Assembly (NCBI GenBank): GCA_947503935.1
Contig: CANNFR010000012.1
Coordinates: forward strand, 62,001-126,000
Length of the DNA: 64,000 bases
Source: an uncultured Paracoccaceae bacterium
Lineage (GTDB): Bacteria > Pseudomonadota > Alphaproteobacteria > Rhodobacterales > Rhodobacteraceae
Direction: 5' to 3'
Below are positions 1 through 11,176 of the stretch, in pieces; the first letter of the stretch is position 1; every line of letters starts with the position of its first letter. The notes beneath the pieces were generated by a model. It was not told where the DNA came from. It made no database searches and saw nothing but the letters and a program-made list of their open reading frames with translations. The position numbers were made by a program, and so were the translations under genes.

Positions 1-1
1 C

Positions 2-919
2 TACGAGATCGAGCTGATCCGCCGCGTCGCCCCCGGTGCGGCCATGCATTACCACAATCCCGTGCGCTCGCGCAGTGAAATTGCCCGCGCGGTTGAGCTG
101 GGCGTGACGTCCTACTCCGTCGACAGCCGGACCGAGCTTGCCAAGCTGGCCGAGGCCGTCCCCGCCGAGGGCGCCGAGATTTCGGTGCGTTTCAAGCTGC
201 CGGTCGAAGGGGCCGCCTACAATTTCGGCGCCAAGTTCGGCGCAACGGCCGAAAAGGCCGTAGAATTGCTGACCGAGGTCGCGCGCCTTGGCTATACGCC
301 GTCGCTGACCTTCCACCCCGGCACCCAATGCACCGACCCGATGGCCTGGGACAGCTATCTGCGCGCGGCGGCAGACATCACACGCGATGCTGGCGTGAAG
401 ATCGCGCGTCTGAATGTGGGCGGGGGCTTCCCCTCGCACCGTCTGGCCGACGTGACCCCGGCACTTGAGCCGATTTTCGAGTTGATCGACCGCGTGACCA
501 CCGAGGCCTTCGGCGATGACCGGCCTGCATTGGTGTGTGAGCCGGGCCGCGCGATGGTGGCCGAAAGCTTTTCGCTGGCCACCCGTGTGCGCGCCGTGCG
601 CGACCGGGGCCATGTGTTCCTGAACGATGGTGTCTATGGCGGGCTGGCCGAATTGCCGATCATCGGCATCATCGACAGGGTCGAGGTGGTGGATGCCGAT
701 GGCGCCATTCGCAAAGGCGCGCCCGAGCCGCGCATCGTCTTCGGCCCCACCTGCGACAGCGTTGACCGCCTGCCGGGCGAGTTGAACCTGCCGTCGGACA
801 TTGCCGAGGAGGATTACGTCATCTTCCACGGCATGGGCGCCTATTCCACCGTCACCAATACGCGCTTCAACGGGTTCGGCGAGATGGAAATTGCCACGGC
901 CATGTCGCTGCGCGACTGA
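2..919 (+). CDS. PLP-dependent ornithine/lysine-type decarboxylase, fold type III (5' partial)
   Basis: The frame is open to the left edge, so the N-terminus, with the PLP-binding lysine, lies outside the window. About 305 residues are visible. They show fold-type III (alanine-racemase-like) decarboxylase motifs in order: HPGTQC, a glycine loop NVGGGFPS, EPGR for phosphate binding, and FGPTCDSVD with the active-site cysteine and acidic substrate-binding residue, then a C-terminal GAYS. This fits the eukaryotic-like ornithine decarboxylase group (Orn/DAP/Arg decarboxylase 2), which makes putrescine or cadaverine in the cytosol. The CDSVD motif favours ornithine or lysine over meso-diaminopimelate. 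Substrate is not resolved from sequence. A strong terminator follows the stop codon, so it ends its transcription unit. Confidence 0.9.
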   Translation, partial: YEIELIRRVAPGAAMHYHNPVRSRSEIARAVELGVTSYSVDSRTELAKLAEAVPAEGAEISVRFKLPVEGAAYNFGAKFGATAEKAVELLTEVARLGYTPSLTFHPGTQCTDPMAWDSYLRAAADITRDAGVKIARLNVGGGFPSHRLADVTPALEPIFELIDRVTTEAFGDDRPALVCEPGRAMVAESFSLATRVRAVRDRGHVFLNDGVYGGLAELPIIGIIDRVEVVDADGAIRKGAPEPRIVFGPTCDSVDRLPGELNLPSDIAEEDYVIFHGMGAYSTVTNTRFNGFGEMEIATAMSLRD

Positions 920-943
920 GCTAACGCGGCATATCCCGAAACC

Positions 944-979
944 GCGAAAACCGAGGCAGATGCTTCGGTTTTCGCTTTT
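944..979 (+). terminator. Rho-independent terminator of the decarboxylase gene
   Basis: A perfect 11-base-pair stem (944-954 with 965-975) is closed by a ten-base loop and followed at once by TTTT. It lies 25 bases after the decarboxylase stop codon. Confidence 0.9.
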
Positions 980-1319
980 GTCGGCCGGCCTGCGGCGTTT
1001 CGTTTGCCTAGGTTTACTCGGTCTCACGATCAATCGTGTACCGGGTCCGGCGCCCCTCTGACCTATTTTGGTTTGTACGCGCGAACGGTCCGACCATCGG
1101 TGGCGCTGGGTCGTGCGCGCTTTTTTGAAGCCAGGGCCAAGGTTGGCGGCGGGGCAGGCCGGAGTATGGAACTCCATACCTGTGCGCTTTCTCGCATGGG
1201 TGTAGGCTGAACGACGAAATAGGTTCTGCGAGTATTCTTTCAAGTACGCGGGGCGATAGTAGAGAGTACTATTTTTCTGAGTAAGGATTGATGCGATTGT
1301 CGACAAAAAGCGAGAAGAA
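980..1319. other. Intergenic region, no gene seen
   Basis: The stretch moves from high-GC sequence to clearly AT-rich sequence near 1200. Short open frames exist, but none has a convincing ribosome-binding site or coding composition. It probably carries the promoter of the AT-rich gene that follows. Confidence 0.5.
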
Positions 1320-1799
1320 ATGGTCTGCTCAAGAAAAGACTTTGTGGTCAATTGCTCCAAAACATTGTGTTTTATTTTTGCCTCTGCATTTACACTTTTG
1401 TTATCAAGCCCCGCATTCTCTCAGCAGGCCGTTGATCTTGGCTGTGATCCAATCTTTACGGGTGAATTTGCAGAAATATCTGACCAGATCTCTAAAGGGG
1501 GAGATTGGCATTTGCACGTGGAAAAATACGGAAGTGGCTTAAGATATCTTTATGGAAAGAATTGCGATCCTCAAATCTTTACGGAGCTCATGGAGCGTGC
1601 AGGTTGGGTTCTTATTCCTGAAAGACTACCACGCGCAACGGAAGAGAATCCTCAATATACTCTACAAATAATTTTCGACTTCCCTCATAGAAATTGGTTA
1701 GCTAAGCTTTGGCACAGTAGAGCTCGTGCGCGAGCAATAGTGCGGTTTCAGGAAGATGAGCTGGTCTTGGTCGTCATCGGGCCTTACGATTGGTTTTAA
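1320..1799 (+). CDS. Hypothetical exported protein, AT-rich ORFan
   Basis: The 159-residue protein is not recognised. The N-terminus has a basic start, a hydrophobic segment (about residues 15-30) and a likely signal peptidase site after AFS near residue 33, so it is probably exported to the periplasm. The mature part has two cysteines (about residues 42 and 79) that could form a disulfide, and a tryptophan/arginine-rich C-terminal third. Base composition is far more AT-rich than the genes on either side, which suggests horizontal acquisition. A GAGAAG ribosome-binding site lies just before the ATG. A frame starting at 1288 overlaps it but looks less protein-like. Confidence 0.6.
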   Translation: MVCSRKDFVVNCSKTLCFIFASAFTLLLSSPAFSQQAVDLGCDPIFTGEFAEISDQISKGGDWHLHVEKYGSGLRYLYGKNCDPQIFTELMERAGWVLIPERLPRATEENPQYTLQIIFDFPHRNWLAKLWHSRARARAIVRFQEDELVLVVIGPYDWF

Positions 1800-2114
1800 A
1801 AATGCATTCCTCATTTATTTGAGGTAAGACAGAATGCGAACGTATACTGAAGCACGAAACACTGATGGTATAGGCGGGCTAACTTGTGATCATATGTATT
1901 CAGCGTCAGGACTTATAGCCAGAAAATGATGGCGGCAGCAGGCGGATAGAAGAAACTTTGGGTGCCTGCCGATGCGCACCGCATTGTCTGTCTTTGTTAC
2001 CGGTAAAACTGTCCTCGGTATTGTAGCGCTGGCGGTGCCGATCACGCTCGATTGATAGTGGGGTGCTGCAAAGCCTTTAGCGGTTGCAATGCCTTTTCAT
2101 GGGACTTTGGCGAT
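1800..2114. other. Intergenic region, no gene seen
   Basis: Between the AT-rich gene and the terminator of the EF-G paralogue. No open frame with a plausible start or ribosome-binding site is seen on either strand. Confidence 0.5.
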
Positions 2115-2144
2115 AAAAGAAACGGGCGACCCTTTCGGCCGCCC
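2115..2144 (-). terminator. Rho-independent terminator of the EF-G paralogue
   Basis: On the minus strand an eight-base-pair hairpin (2124-2131 with 2137-2144, one G-U pair) is followed by a T-rich run. It starts 15 bases beyond the EF-G stop codon. Confidence 0.75.
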
Positions 2145-2158
2145 GCATCAGGTTCATG

Positions 2159-4216
<2,058 letters not shown>

Positions 4217-4641
4217 ATTCTTTCTCCTTCGCACCTTGCGCCCATCCGCCGGGGTCAGACGGCCCGGCTGGACATGCAAAGCACGCGTCGCGCCGGCCTG
4301 TCAGACCGGTGCAGCTTTAACGATGTTTTGCGAAAACCAGGCGGTCGAGACCGAAACGCTCGAGCGCGTGGACATCAGGAGGCACGCGAAACACATCTCT
4401 GACGAGGGTCAGAGTGCCTCCGGCAAATAGCTATCTTCAGACATCACTCGCCTCCTGACAGAGAATGATAGAGGCACCAAAAGCCAAAGCCTGCTGATCA
4501 AGTCAACAGCAAAGGTCGTAACCCCGCCGATTTCGGGTGTTTGATGTGGCAAAGGGCGCGCAAGCGTCGCGACTGCCTCTGGACAGTGCGGCTGGGTCGC
4601 TTACCCTTGGCCTCACGGTAGCACAGGAAGGGCGTTGGCGT
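4217..4641. other. Divergent intergenic region between EF-G paralogue and coxL-like gene
   Basis: The 425 bases must hold both divergent promoters. Open frames across it are extensions of the flanking genes in other frames; no separate gene is supported. Confidence 0.5.
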
Positions 4642-6930
4642 ATGGACAAGTTTGGCAAGGCGCAAACGGCGCCCCGGCGCGAGGATGTGCGGTTCCTGAC
4701 CGGTGCGGGGCGCTATGTCGATGACATCGCGCCCGGCGATGCGCTGCACGCGATCTTTTTCCGCTCGCCCGTGGCGCACGCCGATATTGCGGTGCTTGAT
4801 GTGCAAGAGGCCCGTGCAGCACCTGGCGTTCAAGCGGTGTTGACTGCGGATGATCTGGAAAGCGCGGGCGTCGAACTGGCGATGAAGGCCGATACGGTGA
4901 AAAACCGTGACGGCACCGATGCGCCGGATCCGTTCCGCCCGGTTCTGGCCAAGGGGCGGGTGCGCCATGTGGGTGAGGCGATTGCCATCGTGATTGCCGA
5001 AACCCTTGATCAGGCCCGCGACGCCGCCGAATTGATCGGGTTCGACTATGAAGAGCGCGACGTTCACATCGAAGCCACCCCGGGCGGCCTGGCCCTGCAC
5101 GATGTGGCACCTGACAATATCGCCTATGATTGGGCGCTGGGCGACGAAGAGGCGACCGAGGCCGCTTTCGCCAACGCCGCCCACCGCGTGGAAATGCGGG
5201 TTGAGCACAACCGCATCATCCCCAATTCGATGGAGCCGCGCGGTTGTTTCGCCGAATGGGCCGAGGGCCGTGTGCATCTGTCAGTGAACGGGCAGGGCGT
5301 CTGGGGGGCCAAAAGGGTTCTGACACGCCAGCTTGGCCTGCCTGGCGATGATGTCCGTGTCACCAACCCCGATGTCGGCGGCGGGTTCGGGACCAAGGCG
5401 ATGATGTACCCCGAATACGTGGTGGTCGCCCATGCCGCCCGCGCGCTGGGCCGCCCCGTCCGCTGGATGAGCGAGCGGACCGAGGCCATGCTGACCGACA
5501 ATGCCGGCCGCGATCTGGTCTCGACCGCCCGGATGGCGTTCGACGACGATCACCGGCTGATCGCCTATCGCGTCGACATCCTGTCGAACCTCGGCGCCTA
5601 TAACTCGCAATTCGGGCAGTTCATCCAGTCGAACGCCTCGTCGCGCGTTCTGACGGGCGTCTACGATGTGCAGGACGTTTTCGTCAGCGCCAAAGGGGTT
5701 TACACCAACACCACGCCCGTCGATGCCTATCGCGGCGCCGGGAGGCCCGAGGCGATCTATACGATCGAGCGGATGATGGATCGCGCGGCGCGGCAGATGG
5801 GGGTCGACCCCTGGGCCTTGCGTGAAAAGAACTTCATCAAGACCTTCCCCTATAAGACCGCGTCGGGCGAGCTATACGATGTCGGTGATTTCACCCGTGT
5901 TTTGGGCCGTGTCCGGCGTGAGGCCGATGTCGCGGGTTTTCCGGCCCGTCGGGAGGCGGCAAAGGCGGCGGGCAAGCTGCGCGGGATCGGCCTTTGCTGT
6001 TACATCGAATCCATCCTTGGCTCCGCCTCGGAGGATGCCAAGATCGAGTTTCGGGGCGATGGCACCGTGGCGCTCTATGTCGGGACGCAGTCGAACGGGC
6101 AGGGGCATGAGACGGTGTTCGCCCATTTTCTGGCCGACCGGTCGGGCATTCCGGCCGAGCAGATCGTGGTCGTGCAGGGTGACAGCGACCTGATCCCGCA
6201 AGGCGGCGGCACCGGAGGCTCGCGCTCGGTCACCGTGCAGGGCACCGCGACGATTGCCACGATTGAAAAGATGGTGGCGGCGTTCCAGCCGTTCTTGCAG
6301 GAGGCGTTGGAGGTCGAGGCGGTTGATTTCGACGGCACGGCCTTCCGCGCACCCGGCACCAATTACGCGATCACGCTGGTCGAGGCGGCCGAGATGGCCC
6401 GCAAGGCAGGCCGCGATGAACTATTGACCCATGCCGCAAGCGCCACCCTGCCGGGCCGAAGCTATCCTAACGGCGCCCATGTGGCCGAGGTTGAGGTTGA
6501 CCCCGAGACGGGCCAGGTCGATGTGGTGGCCTATACGGTGACCGACGATTTCGGTGTGCTGATCCACCCGCAATTGGCCGAAGGGCAGGTGCATGGCGGG
6601 GTGGCGCAAGGCTTGGGTCAGGCAATCACCGAACGCGTGGTCTTCGATGAGACGGGCCAGCTCCTCACGGCAAGTTTCATGGACTATGGCATGCCGCGCG
6701 CCGACACTCTGCCCATGATCGGATTTACGACAGAGCCTGTGCCGTCCACCGCCAACCCCATTGGTATGAAGGGCTGCGGCGAGGCTGGCACGGTGGGCGC
6801 GCTGGCGGCCATCGCCAATGCGGTGGCCGACGCGCTGGCGCCTGCCGGTGTGACGGACGTTCAGATGCCGTTTACACCCTTGCGCGTATGGTCCTGGCTC
6901 AACCAGGAGGACCCCATTGCGGCTGAATAG
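4642..6930 (+). CDS. CoxL-like molybdopterin-binding subunit of a xanthine dehydrogenase-family enzyme
   Basis: 762 residues, the usual length of the large subunit of molybdenum hydroxylases (xanthine oxidase family). The start is the ATG of MDKFGKAQT, with an AGGAAGGG site upstream. Seen are a GGGFG molybdopterin-binding loop (PDVGGGFGTK), the AYRGAGRPEA loop and the C-terminal GCGEAG segment with the predicted catalytic glutamate. True aerobic CO dehydrogenases of form I have AYRCSFR at the active-site loop; AYRGAGR marks the form II/other-substrate group, so CO oxidation should not be assumed. No gene for the FAD or iron-sulfur subunits is nearby, which is unusual. The lipase-like gene downstream overlaps it by 14 bases, so the two are likely co-transcribed. 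Confidence 0.88.
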   Translation: MDKFGKAQTAPRREDVRFLTGAGRYVDDIAPGDALHAIFFRSPVAHADIAVLDVQEARAAPGVQAVLTADDLESAGVELAMKADTVKNRDGTDAPDPFRPVLAKGRVRHVGEAIAIVIAETLDQARDAAELIGFDYEERDVHIEATPGGLALHDVAPDNIAYDWALGDEEATEAAFANAAHRVEMRVEHNRIIPNSMEPRGCFAEWAEGRVHLSVNGQGVWGAKRVLTRQLGLPGDDVRVTNPDVGGGFGTKAMMYPEYVVVAHAARALGRPVRWMSERTEAMLTDNAGRDLVSTARMAFDDDHRLIAYRVDILSNLGAYNSQFGQFIQSNASSRVLTGVYDVQDVFVSAKGVYTNTTPVDAYRGAGRPEAIYTIERMMDRAARQMGVDPWALREKNFIKTFPYKTASGELYDVGDFTRVLGRVRREADVAGFPARREAAKAAGKLRGIGLCCYIESILGSASEDAKIEFRGDGTVALYVGTQSNGQGHETVFAHFLADRSGIPAEQIVVVQGDSDLIPQGGGTGGSRSVTVQGTATIATIEKMVAAFQPFLQEALEVEAVDFDGTAFRAPGTNYAITLVEAAEMARKAGRDELLTHAASATLPGRSYPNGAHVAEVEVDPETGQVDVVAYTVTDDFGVLIHPQLAEGQVHGGVAQGLGQAITERVVFDETGQLLTASFMDYGMPRADTLPMIGFTTEPVPSTANPIGMKGCGEAGTVGALAAIANAVADALAPAGVTDVQMPFTPLRVWSWLNQEDPIAAE
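6905..6919 (+). promoter_or_regulatory. Ribosome-binding site fixing a TTG start
   Basis: An AGGAGG at 6905-6910, inside the end of the coxL-like gene, sits six bases before a TTG at 6917-6919. It decides the start of the DUF2235 gene, for which no good ATG exists. Confidence 0.75.
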
Positions 6931-7978
6931 CCTTCTCCGCCGCTGGCTGCGCCGCCCGCCGCTGGCCGAGACCCACGGGGCCGAACCGCGCCGCCGCGGG
7001 CCGGTCGACCATGTGATCGTGCTGGATGGCACGATGTCCAGCCTGGCCGAGGGTATGGAGACGAATGCCGGGCTGACCTACAAGCTACTGGCCGAGCGCG
7101 GGCGCGTGGCCGATCTGTCGCTTTATTACGAGGCTGGCATCCAGTGGCGCCAATGGCGCGAGGTGTCGAACGTGGTCACCGGGCGGGGCATCAACCGCCA
7201 GATCCGCCGCGCCTACGGCTTTTTGGCCTCGCGCTATCGGCCGGGCGACCGGATCTTTTTGTTCGGCTTTTCGCGTGGCGCCTATGCGGTGCGCTCGCTG
7301 GCCGGGGTGATCGACCGGATCGGTTTGGTGCGGGCCGATCAGGCCACAACCCGCGCGGTGCGCGATGCGTATCGCCATTACGAATGCAGCCCCGACAGCC
7401 CCGCCGCGCGCCGCTTTGCCGAGCTGCATTGCCATGAGTCCGCCCCGGTGGAGATGGTGGGCGTGTTCGATACGGTGAAGGCGCTTGGCCTGCGTCTACC
7501 GCTGGTCTGGATGCTGACCGAGCCGCGGCATGCGTTTCACAGCCATCATCTGGGCGCCACGATCCGGCATGGCTTTCAGGCGCTGGCGCTGAACGAGACG
7601 CGCGATGTCTACACCCCTGTCCTGTGGAACTGCGCCGACCGTCAGGAACCGGGCCAGCATGTCGAACAGGTCTGGTTTCGCGGAAGTCACGGCGATATCG
7701 GCGGCCATCTGTCCGGGTACGAACCGGCGCGGCCCCTGGCCAACATCCCGCTGGTCTGGATGTTGGAGAAGGCCGAGGGCTGCGGATTGATCCTGCCGCC
7801 CGGATGGCGGGCGCGGTTTCCGCGTGACGCCGACGCGCCCTCAGTCGGCACCTGGCGCAGTTGGAGCAAGACGTTCCTCTTCCGCAGGCGGCGCAAGATC
7901 GGGCGCGATCCGTCAGAATCCATTCACCCGACGGCAATGTCCTCGCATCCTGGCCTGACGCTGGCTGAAACGGGCTAA
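6917..7978 (+). CDS. DUF2235 (alpha/beta-hydrolase, lipase-like) protein
   Basis: 353 residues starting with TTG. After a basic N-terminus the sequence shows a phospholipase-like alpha/beta hydrolase: an early VLDGT segment and a nucleophile elbow GFSRGAY with Ser119. A later GSHGDIGG carries a candidate catalytic histidine. These are hallmarks of the DUF2235 family, which includes the catalytic part of type VI phospholipase effectors of the Tle1 type but also many stand-alone cytosolic enzymes. No signal peptide is seen. It overlaps the coxL-like gene and has no secretion genes beside it, so a housekeeping hydrolase is as likely as an effector. Substrate unknown. Confidence 0.82.
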   Translation: MRLNSLLRRWLRRPPLAETHGAEPRRRGPVDHVIVLDGTMSSLAEGMETNAGLTYKLLAERGRVADLSLYYEAGIQWRQWREVSNVVTGRGINRQIRRAYGFLASRYRPGDRIFLFGFSRGAYAVRSLAGVIDRIGLVRADQATTRAVRDAYRHYECSPDSPAARRFAELHCHESAPVEMVGVFDTVKALGLRLPLVWMLTEPRHAFHSHHLGATIRHGFQALALNETRDVYTPVLWNCADRQEPGQHVEQVWFRGSHGDIGGHLSGYEPARPLANIPLVWMLEKAEGCGLILPPGWRARFPRDADAPSVGTWRSWSKTFLFRRRRKIGRDPSESIHPTAMSSHPGLTLAETG

Positions 7979-8010
7979 AGGCCGCGCGTTTCTCCCGGCA
8001 GGATCGATAG

Positions 8011-8496
8011 TCAACCTTCCAAGATAATGCAGGTGGTCGATCCGGTGGCGTAGACGCGGCCATCCTCAACCCCGCGGATCGTACCCTGCGCCACGCTGGT
8101 CTTGCGCCCGGCATGCTGGACAATGCCGTCCGCCTCGATCAGCATGCCAAGGGGAATGGCGCGGGTGATATTCACCTTGTATTCCAACGTCGTATACCAA
8201 TGGCCCTTGGGAACTTCCGTCATCACGGCGCAGGCCATGGCGCTGTCCAACAGCGTGCCGTACCAGCCGCCATGGACGGTACCGAGCGGGTTTGTGTGCT
8301 GAAAACCCGGGGCGCCGCGGAAAACCACGCGGCCCTTTTCGACCAGGTGCAGATGATAGTCCAGCACGCCTGAAATCGGCGGCTGCGGCAGGCGCCCGTC
8401 CAAGATGCCTTGCATGAATTCCAGGCCCGACATCGACAAAAGCTGATCGCGGGGGACCAGATCGTCAGGTGTGGTCGCGATTTTGGGTTGGGTCAT
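8011..8496 (-). CDS. PaaI-family hotdog-fold acyl-CoA thioesterase
   Basis: 161 residues, with a GGAGG ribosome-binding site before the ATG. It carries the PaaI-type hotdog signature: HTNPLGTVHGGWYGTLLDSA contains the HGG turn and the acidic residue that activates water for thioester hydrolysis. These are cytosolic enzymes that hydrolyse acyl- or aryl-CoA. The length and the position of the HGG motif (about residue 92) fit the family. The specific substrate cannot be told. It runs convergent to the DUF2235 gene and in the same direction as metF upstream. Confidence 0.85.
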   Translation of the reverse strand: MTQPKIATTPDDLVPRDQLLSMSGLEFMQGILDGRLPQPPISGVLDYHLHLVEKGRVVFRGAPGFQHTNPLGTVHGGWYGTLLDSAMACAVMTEVPKGHWYTTLEYKVNITRAIPLGMLIEADGIVQHAGRKTSVAQGTIRGVEDGRVYATGSTTCIILEG

Positions 8497-8547
8497 AGGC
8501 GCCTCCGGGCGGGCAGCCTAGAGGCGCGATGGCGCATAGAAAAGAGG

Positions 8548-9414
8548 TCAGGCGACCTTTTCCAGCACCACTTCGGGCGTCACACCCAGCGCATGGCAGA
8601 TATCGCGGGTCAGATGCGGGCGGTTCAGCGTGTAGAAATGCAGATGCTCGACCCCGCCCTCCAAAAGCTCGGAACAAAGCTCGGTCGCGATGGCGGTGGA
8701 GAGCAGCTCTTCGCGGTTGTCGCGCTTGGCGGCTGTGAAGGCATCGTCCAGCCATTGCGGGATGTTCGCGCCGCAACGGGCGGCGAATTTGCGCACGCCG
8801 TCCCAGCTTTCGATCGGCAGGATGCCTGGAATGATCGGCGCGTCGATCCCGGCTTTCTCGCAGGCGTCGCGGAAGCGGAAGAACGTCTCGGCCTCAAAGA
8901 AGAATTGCGTGATCGCCGAGGTGGCCCCGGCATCAATCTTGCGCTTCAGCCAATCGACATCCTGGGCCATGTCGGCGGCATCGGGGTGCGGTTCGGGATA
9001 GGCGCCGACGCGCAGGGTGAACTTGCCGGTATCGGCCAGCGCCTCGATCAGTTCGACCGAGCTGGCGAAGCCATCGGGATGGGCGGCGAAACGGTCGGCG
9101 CCCTTGGGCGCATCGCCGCGCAGCGCCACGATCTCGGTCACACCCGCATCGGCATAGGCCTGAGCGATCTCCAACGTCTCGGTTTTCGAGGCATCGACGC
9201 AGGTCAGATGCGCGGCCACGTTCAGCCCGTAATGCGCGCCTATGGTCGACACCGCCTCATGGGTCAGCTTGCGCGTCGTGCCGCCCGCGCCATAGGTCAC
9301 CGATACGAAATCGGGCCGCAGGGGCGCCAGCGTTTGCACCGTGTCCCAAAGCCGAAAGCTGGCCTCCAGCGATTGCGGCGGGAAAAACTCGAATGACAAA
9401 CGGGGCGCAGACAT
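8548..9414 (-). CDS. metF: 5,10-methylenetetrahydrofolate reductase
   Basis: 288 residues, typical for bacterial MetF. It makes 5-methyl-THF from methylene-THF with NAD(P)H and FAD, feeding methionine synthesis in the cytosol. The start at 9414 (MSAPRLSFEFFPPQ) has an AGGAG site; longer open frames upstream run into the metR promoter. Seen are the N-terminal SFEFFPP with its conserved catalytic glutamate, VTYGAGG, ALRGD (FAD-binding) and ITQFFFEAE. It is divergent from metR, with an operator-like palindrome between them, so it is probably activated by MetR when methionine is short. Confidence 0.95.
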   Translation of the reverse strand: MSAPRLSFEFFPPQSLEASFRLWDTVQTLAPLRPDFVSVTYGAGGTTRKLTHEAVSTIGAHYGLNVAAHLTCVDASKTETLEIAQAYADAGVTEIVALRGDAPKGADRFAAHPDGFASSVELIEALADTGKFTLRVGAYPEPHPDAADMAQDVDWLKRKIDAGATSAITQFFFEAETFFRFRDACEKAGIDAPIIPGILPIESWDGVRKFAARCGANIPQWLDDAFTAAKRDNREELLSTAIATELCSELLEGGVEHLHFYTLNRPHLTRDICHALGVTPEVVLEKVA

Positions 9415-9457
9415 CTGACTCTCCTGATTTCTGTTGGTTGTTGTAGGACGCCGCCCA

Positions 9458-9476
9458 ATGTGAGACAAACTCATAT
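9458..9476. promoter_or_regulatory. Putative MetR operator between metF and metR
   Basis: The sequence ATGTGAGACAAACTCATAT is a near-perfect 7-5-7 palindrome with core TGAG-N5-CTCA and one mismatch in the outer arm. Its layout matches the TGAA-N5-TTCA form of LysR-type MetR sites. It lies 44 bases upstream of the metF start codon and 32 upstream of the chosen metR start. Confidence 0.65.
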
Positions 9477-9507
9477 TCCTCATCACGATCATGAGCCGAA
9501 CCGCAAG

Positions 9508-10413
9508 ATGCACCTGGAATTCCGCCATCTCCGCACGATCAAGGCCATTCATGAGGCCGGTGGCCTGGCCCGCGCGGCGGATCTGTTGAACATCACCCAA
9601 TCGGCGCTGAGCCATCAGGTAAAGGGCCTGGAAGATCAGGTGGGGGTTGAGCTTTTTGCCCGCCGCTCCAAGCCCTTGCGCCTGTCCTCGGCCGGTCTGA
9701 GGCTGCTGAAGCTGGCCGACAAGGTGCTGCCCGAGGTCGAGGCGCTGGAGGAGGATTTTCGCGCGCTCCGCTCTGGCAAGACGGGGCGGCTTCACATCGC
9801 CATCGAATGCCACGCCTGTTTTGAATGGCTCTTCCCCGTGCTGGAACAATTCCGCCACCGCTGGCCCGATGTCGATGTCGATATCCGGCCCGGCCTGGCC
9901 TTTGGCGCGCTGCCCGCCCTGATGCGCGAAGAGGTCGATCTGGTCGTCTCATCCGATCCCGAGGATTTGCCAGGAGTGACCTTCGTGCCGCTTTTCGATT
10001 ATGAGCCGGTCTTTGTCGCCGCCTCGGCGCATCCGCTGGCCAAGAAAGACTGGGTTGAGGCCGAGGATTTCCGCGAGGAAGTGCTGATCACCTACCCGGT
10101 TGAGCGTGCGCGGCTGGACGTGTTCAGCCAGCTTCTGATCCCCGCCAAGGTCGAACCCCGCGCGACCCGGCAGGTCGAACTGACCGCCGTGATCTTGCTG
10201 CTTGTCGCCTCAAACCGGGGCGTGGCCGTCTTGCCCGATTGGGTGGTGCGCGAGGTGAAGTATTCCTCCGATTACGTGACCCGCCGGGTGACCGAGGCGG
10301 GCCTGACGCGACGCCTCTACGCGGCCGTCCGCGACGAGGATGCCGCCAAGCCGTTCATGGCCCATGTCCTGCAACTGGCCCGCACCGTGCCGGTCAAGCT
10401 GCAGCGGGCCTGA
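9508..10413 (+). CDS. metR: LysR-type transcriptional regulator, MetR-like
   Basis: 301 residues from the ATG at 9508; an in-frame start at 9460 would place the palindromic operator inside the gene, so the later start is preferred. The N-terminal winged helix-turn-helix (about residues 1-60, LEFRHLRTIKAI and ITQSALSHQVKGLE) is followed by a LysR substrate-binding domain with HACFEWLFP, typical of MetR. MetR binds homocysteine as co-inducer in studied species and controls metE, metF and related genes. Divergence from metF supports the assignment. Confidence 0.88.
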   Translation: MHLEFRHLRTIKAIHEAGGLARAADLLNITQSALSHQVKGLEDQVGVELFARRSKPLRLSSAGLRLLKLADKVLPEVEALEEDFRALRSGKTGRLHIAIECHACFEWLFPVLEQFRHRWPDVDVDIRPGLAFGALPALMREEVDLVVSSDPEDLPGVTFVPLFDYEPVFVAASAHPLAKKDWVEAEDFREEVLITYPVERARLDVFSQLLIPAKVEPRATRQVELTAVILLLVASNRGVAVLPDWVVREVKYSSDYVTRRVTEAGLTRRLYAAVRDEDAAKPFMAHVLQLARTVPVKLQRA

Positions 10414-10419
10414 GCCCCC

Positions 10420-11172
10420 ATGCACCCGTTTCTCGACCATCCGACACCCATCGCCTTTGCCCATCGCGGCGGGTCGCTTGAGGCCGAGGAGAACACTGCC
10501 GAGGCGTTCGAACGCGCGATCGCGCTGGGCTACACCCATATCGAGACGGATGTGCATGCCACGCGGGATGGCGTGGTCGTCATCCACCATGACGAAACAC
10601 TGGATCGCATGGCCGGGCGGCCAGAGCGGATCGACGCGCTGGATTGGGCTGCGCTATCGGGCATTCGCACCAAAGGTGGCGCCGCAATTCCGCGGCTGGA
10701 CGCCGTGTTGGCGGCGTTTCCGGCTCTCAATGTGAATATCGAGCTGAAAGCCGATGCCGCCGTGATGCCGACGGCCGAGGTTCTGAGCCGTGCGAATGCG
10801 CTGTCGCGGGTTTGCCTGGGGTCGTTTTCGCCAAGACGGACGGAAGAGGCACGCCGGCTGCTCGGGCCCGATCTGGCATGGTCGCCCGCCCATGGCGGGG
10901 CGTTCTCGATCTGGCTGGCGGGGTTCGGGATGCCCGTCGGCCGGCCCGCCTTCCACGCCCTGCAGGTGCCCACCCATTACAAAAGCATTCCCCTTGTCAC
11001 CAAGGGCTTCATCCGTGCCGCGCATAAGAGGGGCCTTCATGTCCATGTCTGGACGGTGGATGACGCGCCCGAGATGGAGCGGCTGATCGACCTTGGCGTC
11101 GATGGCCTCATGACCGACCGCCCGACGCTGTTGCGCGACGTGCTGATGCGCCGCGGTCTTTGGCACGGCTGA
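10420..11172 (+). CDS. Glycerophosphodiester phosphodiesterase
   Basis: 250 residues with the GDPD TIM-barrel signatures: AHRGG (catalytic histidine and arginine) near residue 14, EEN, IETDVH (metal-binding acids), VIHHDETLDR with the second catalytic histidine, and a C-terminal VHVWTVDD. It hydrolyses glycerophosphodiesters to glycerol-3-phosphate and an alcohol, probably in the cytosol because no signal peptide is seen. It begins six bases after metR and is followed four bases later by the DUF2161 gene, so the three may share a transcript. Confidence 0.92.
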   Translation: MHPFLDHPTPIAFAHRGGSLEAEENTAEAFERAIALGYTHIETDVHATRDGVVVIHHDETLDRMAGRPERIDALDWAALSGIRTKGGAAIPRLDAVLAAFPALNVNIELKADAAVMPTAEVLSRANALSRVCLGSFSPRRTEEARRLLGPDLAWSPAHGGAFSIWLAGFGMPVGRPAFHALQVPTHYKSIPLVTKGFIRAAHKRGLHVHVWTVDDAPEMERLIDLGVDGLMTDRPTLLRDVLMRRGLWHG

Positions 11173-11176
11173 AAAG

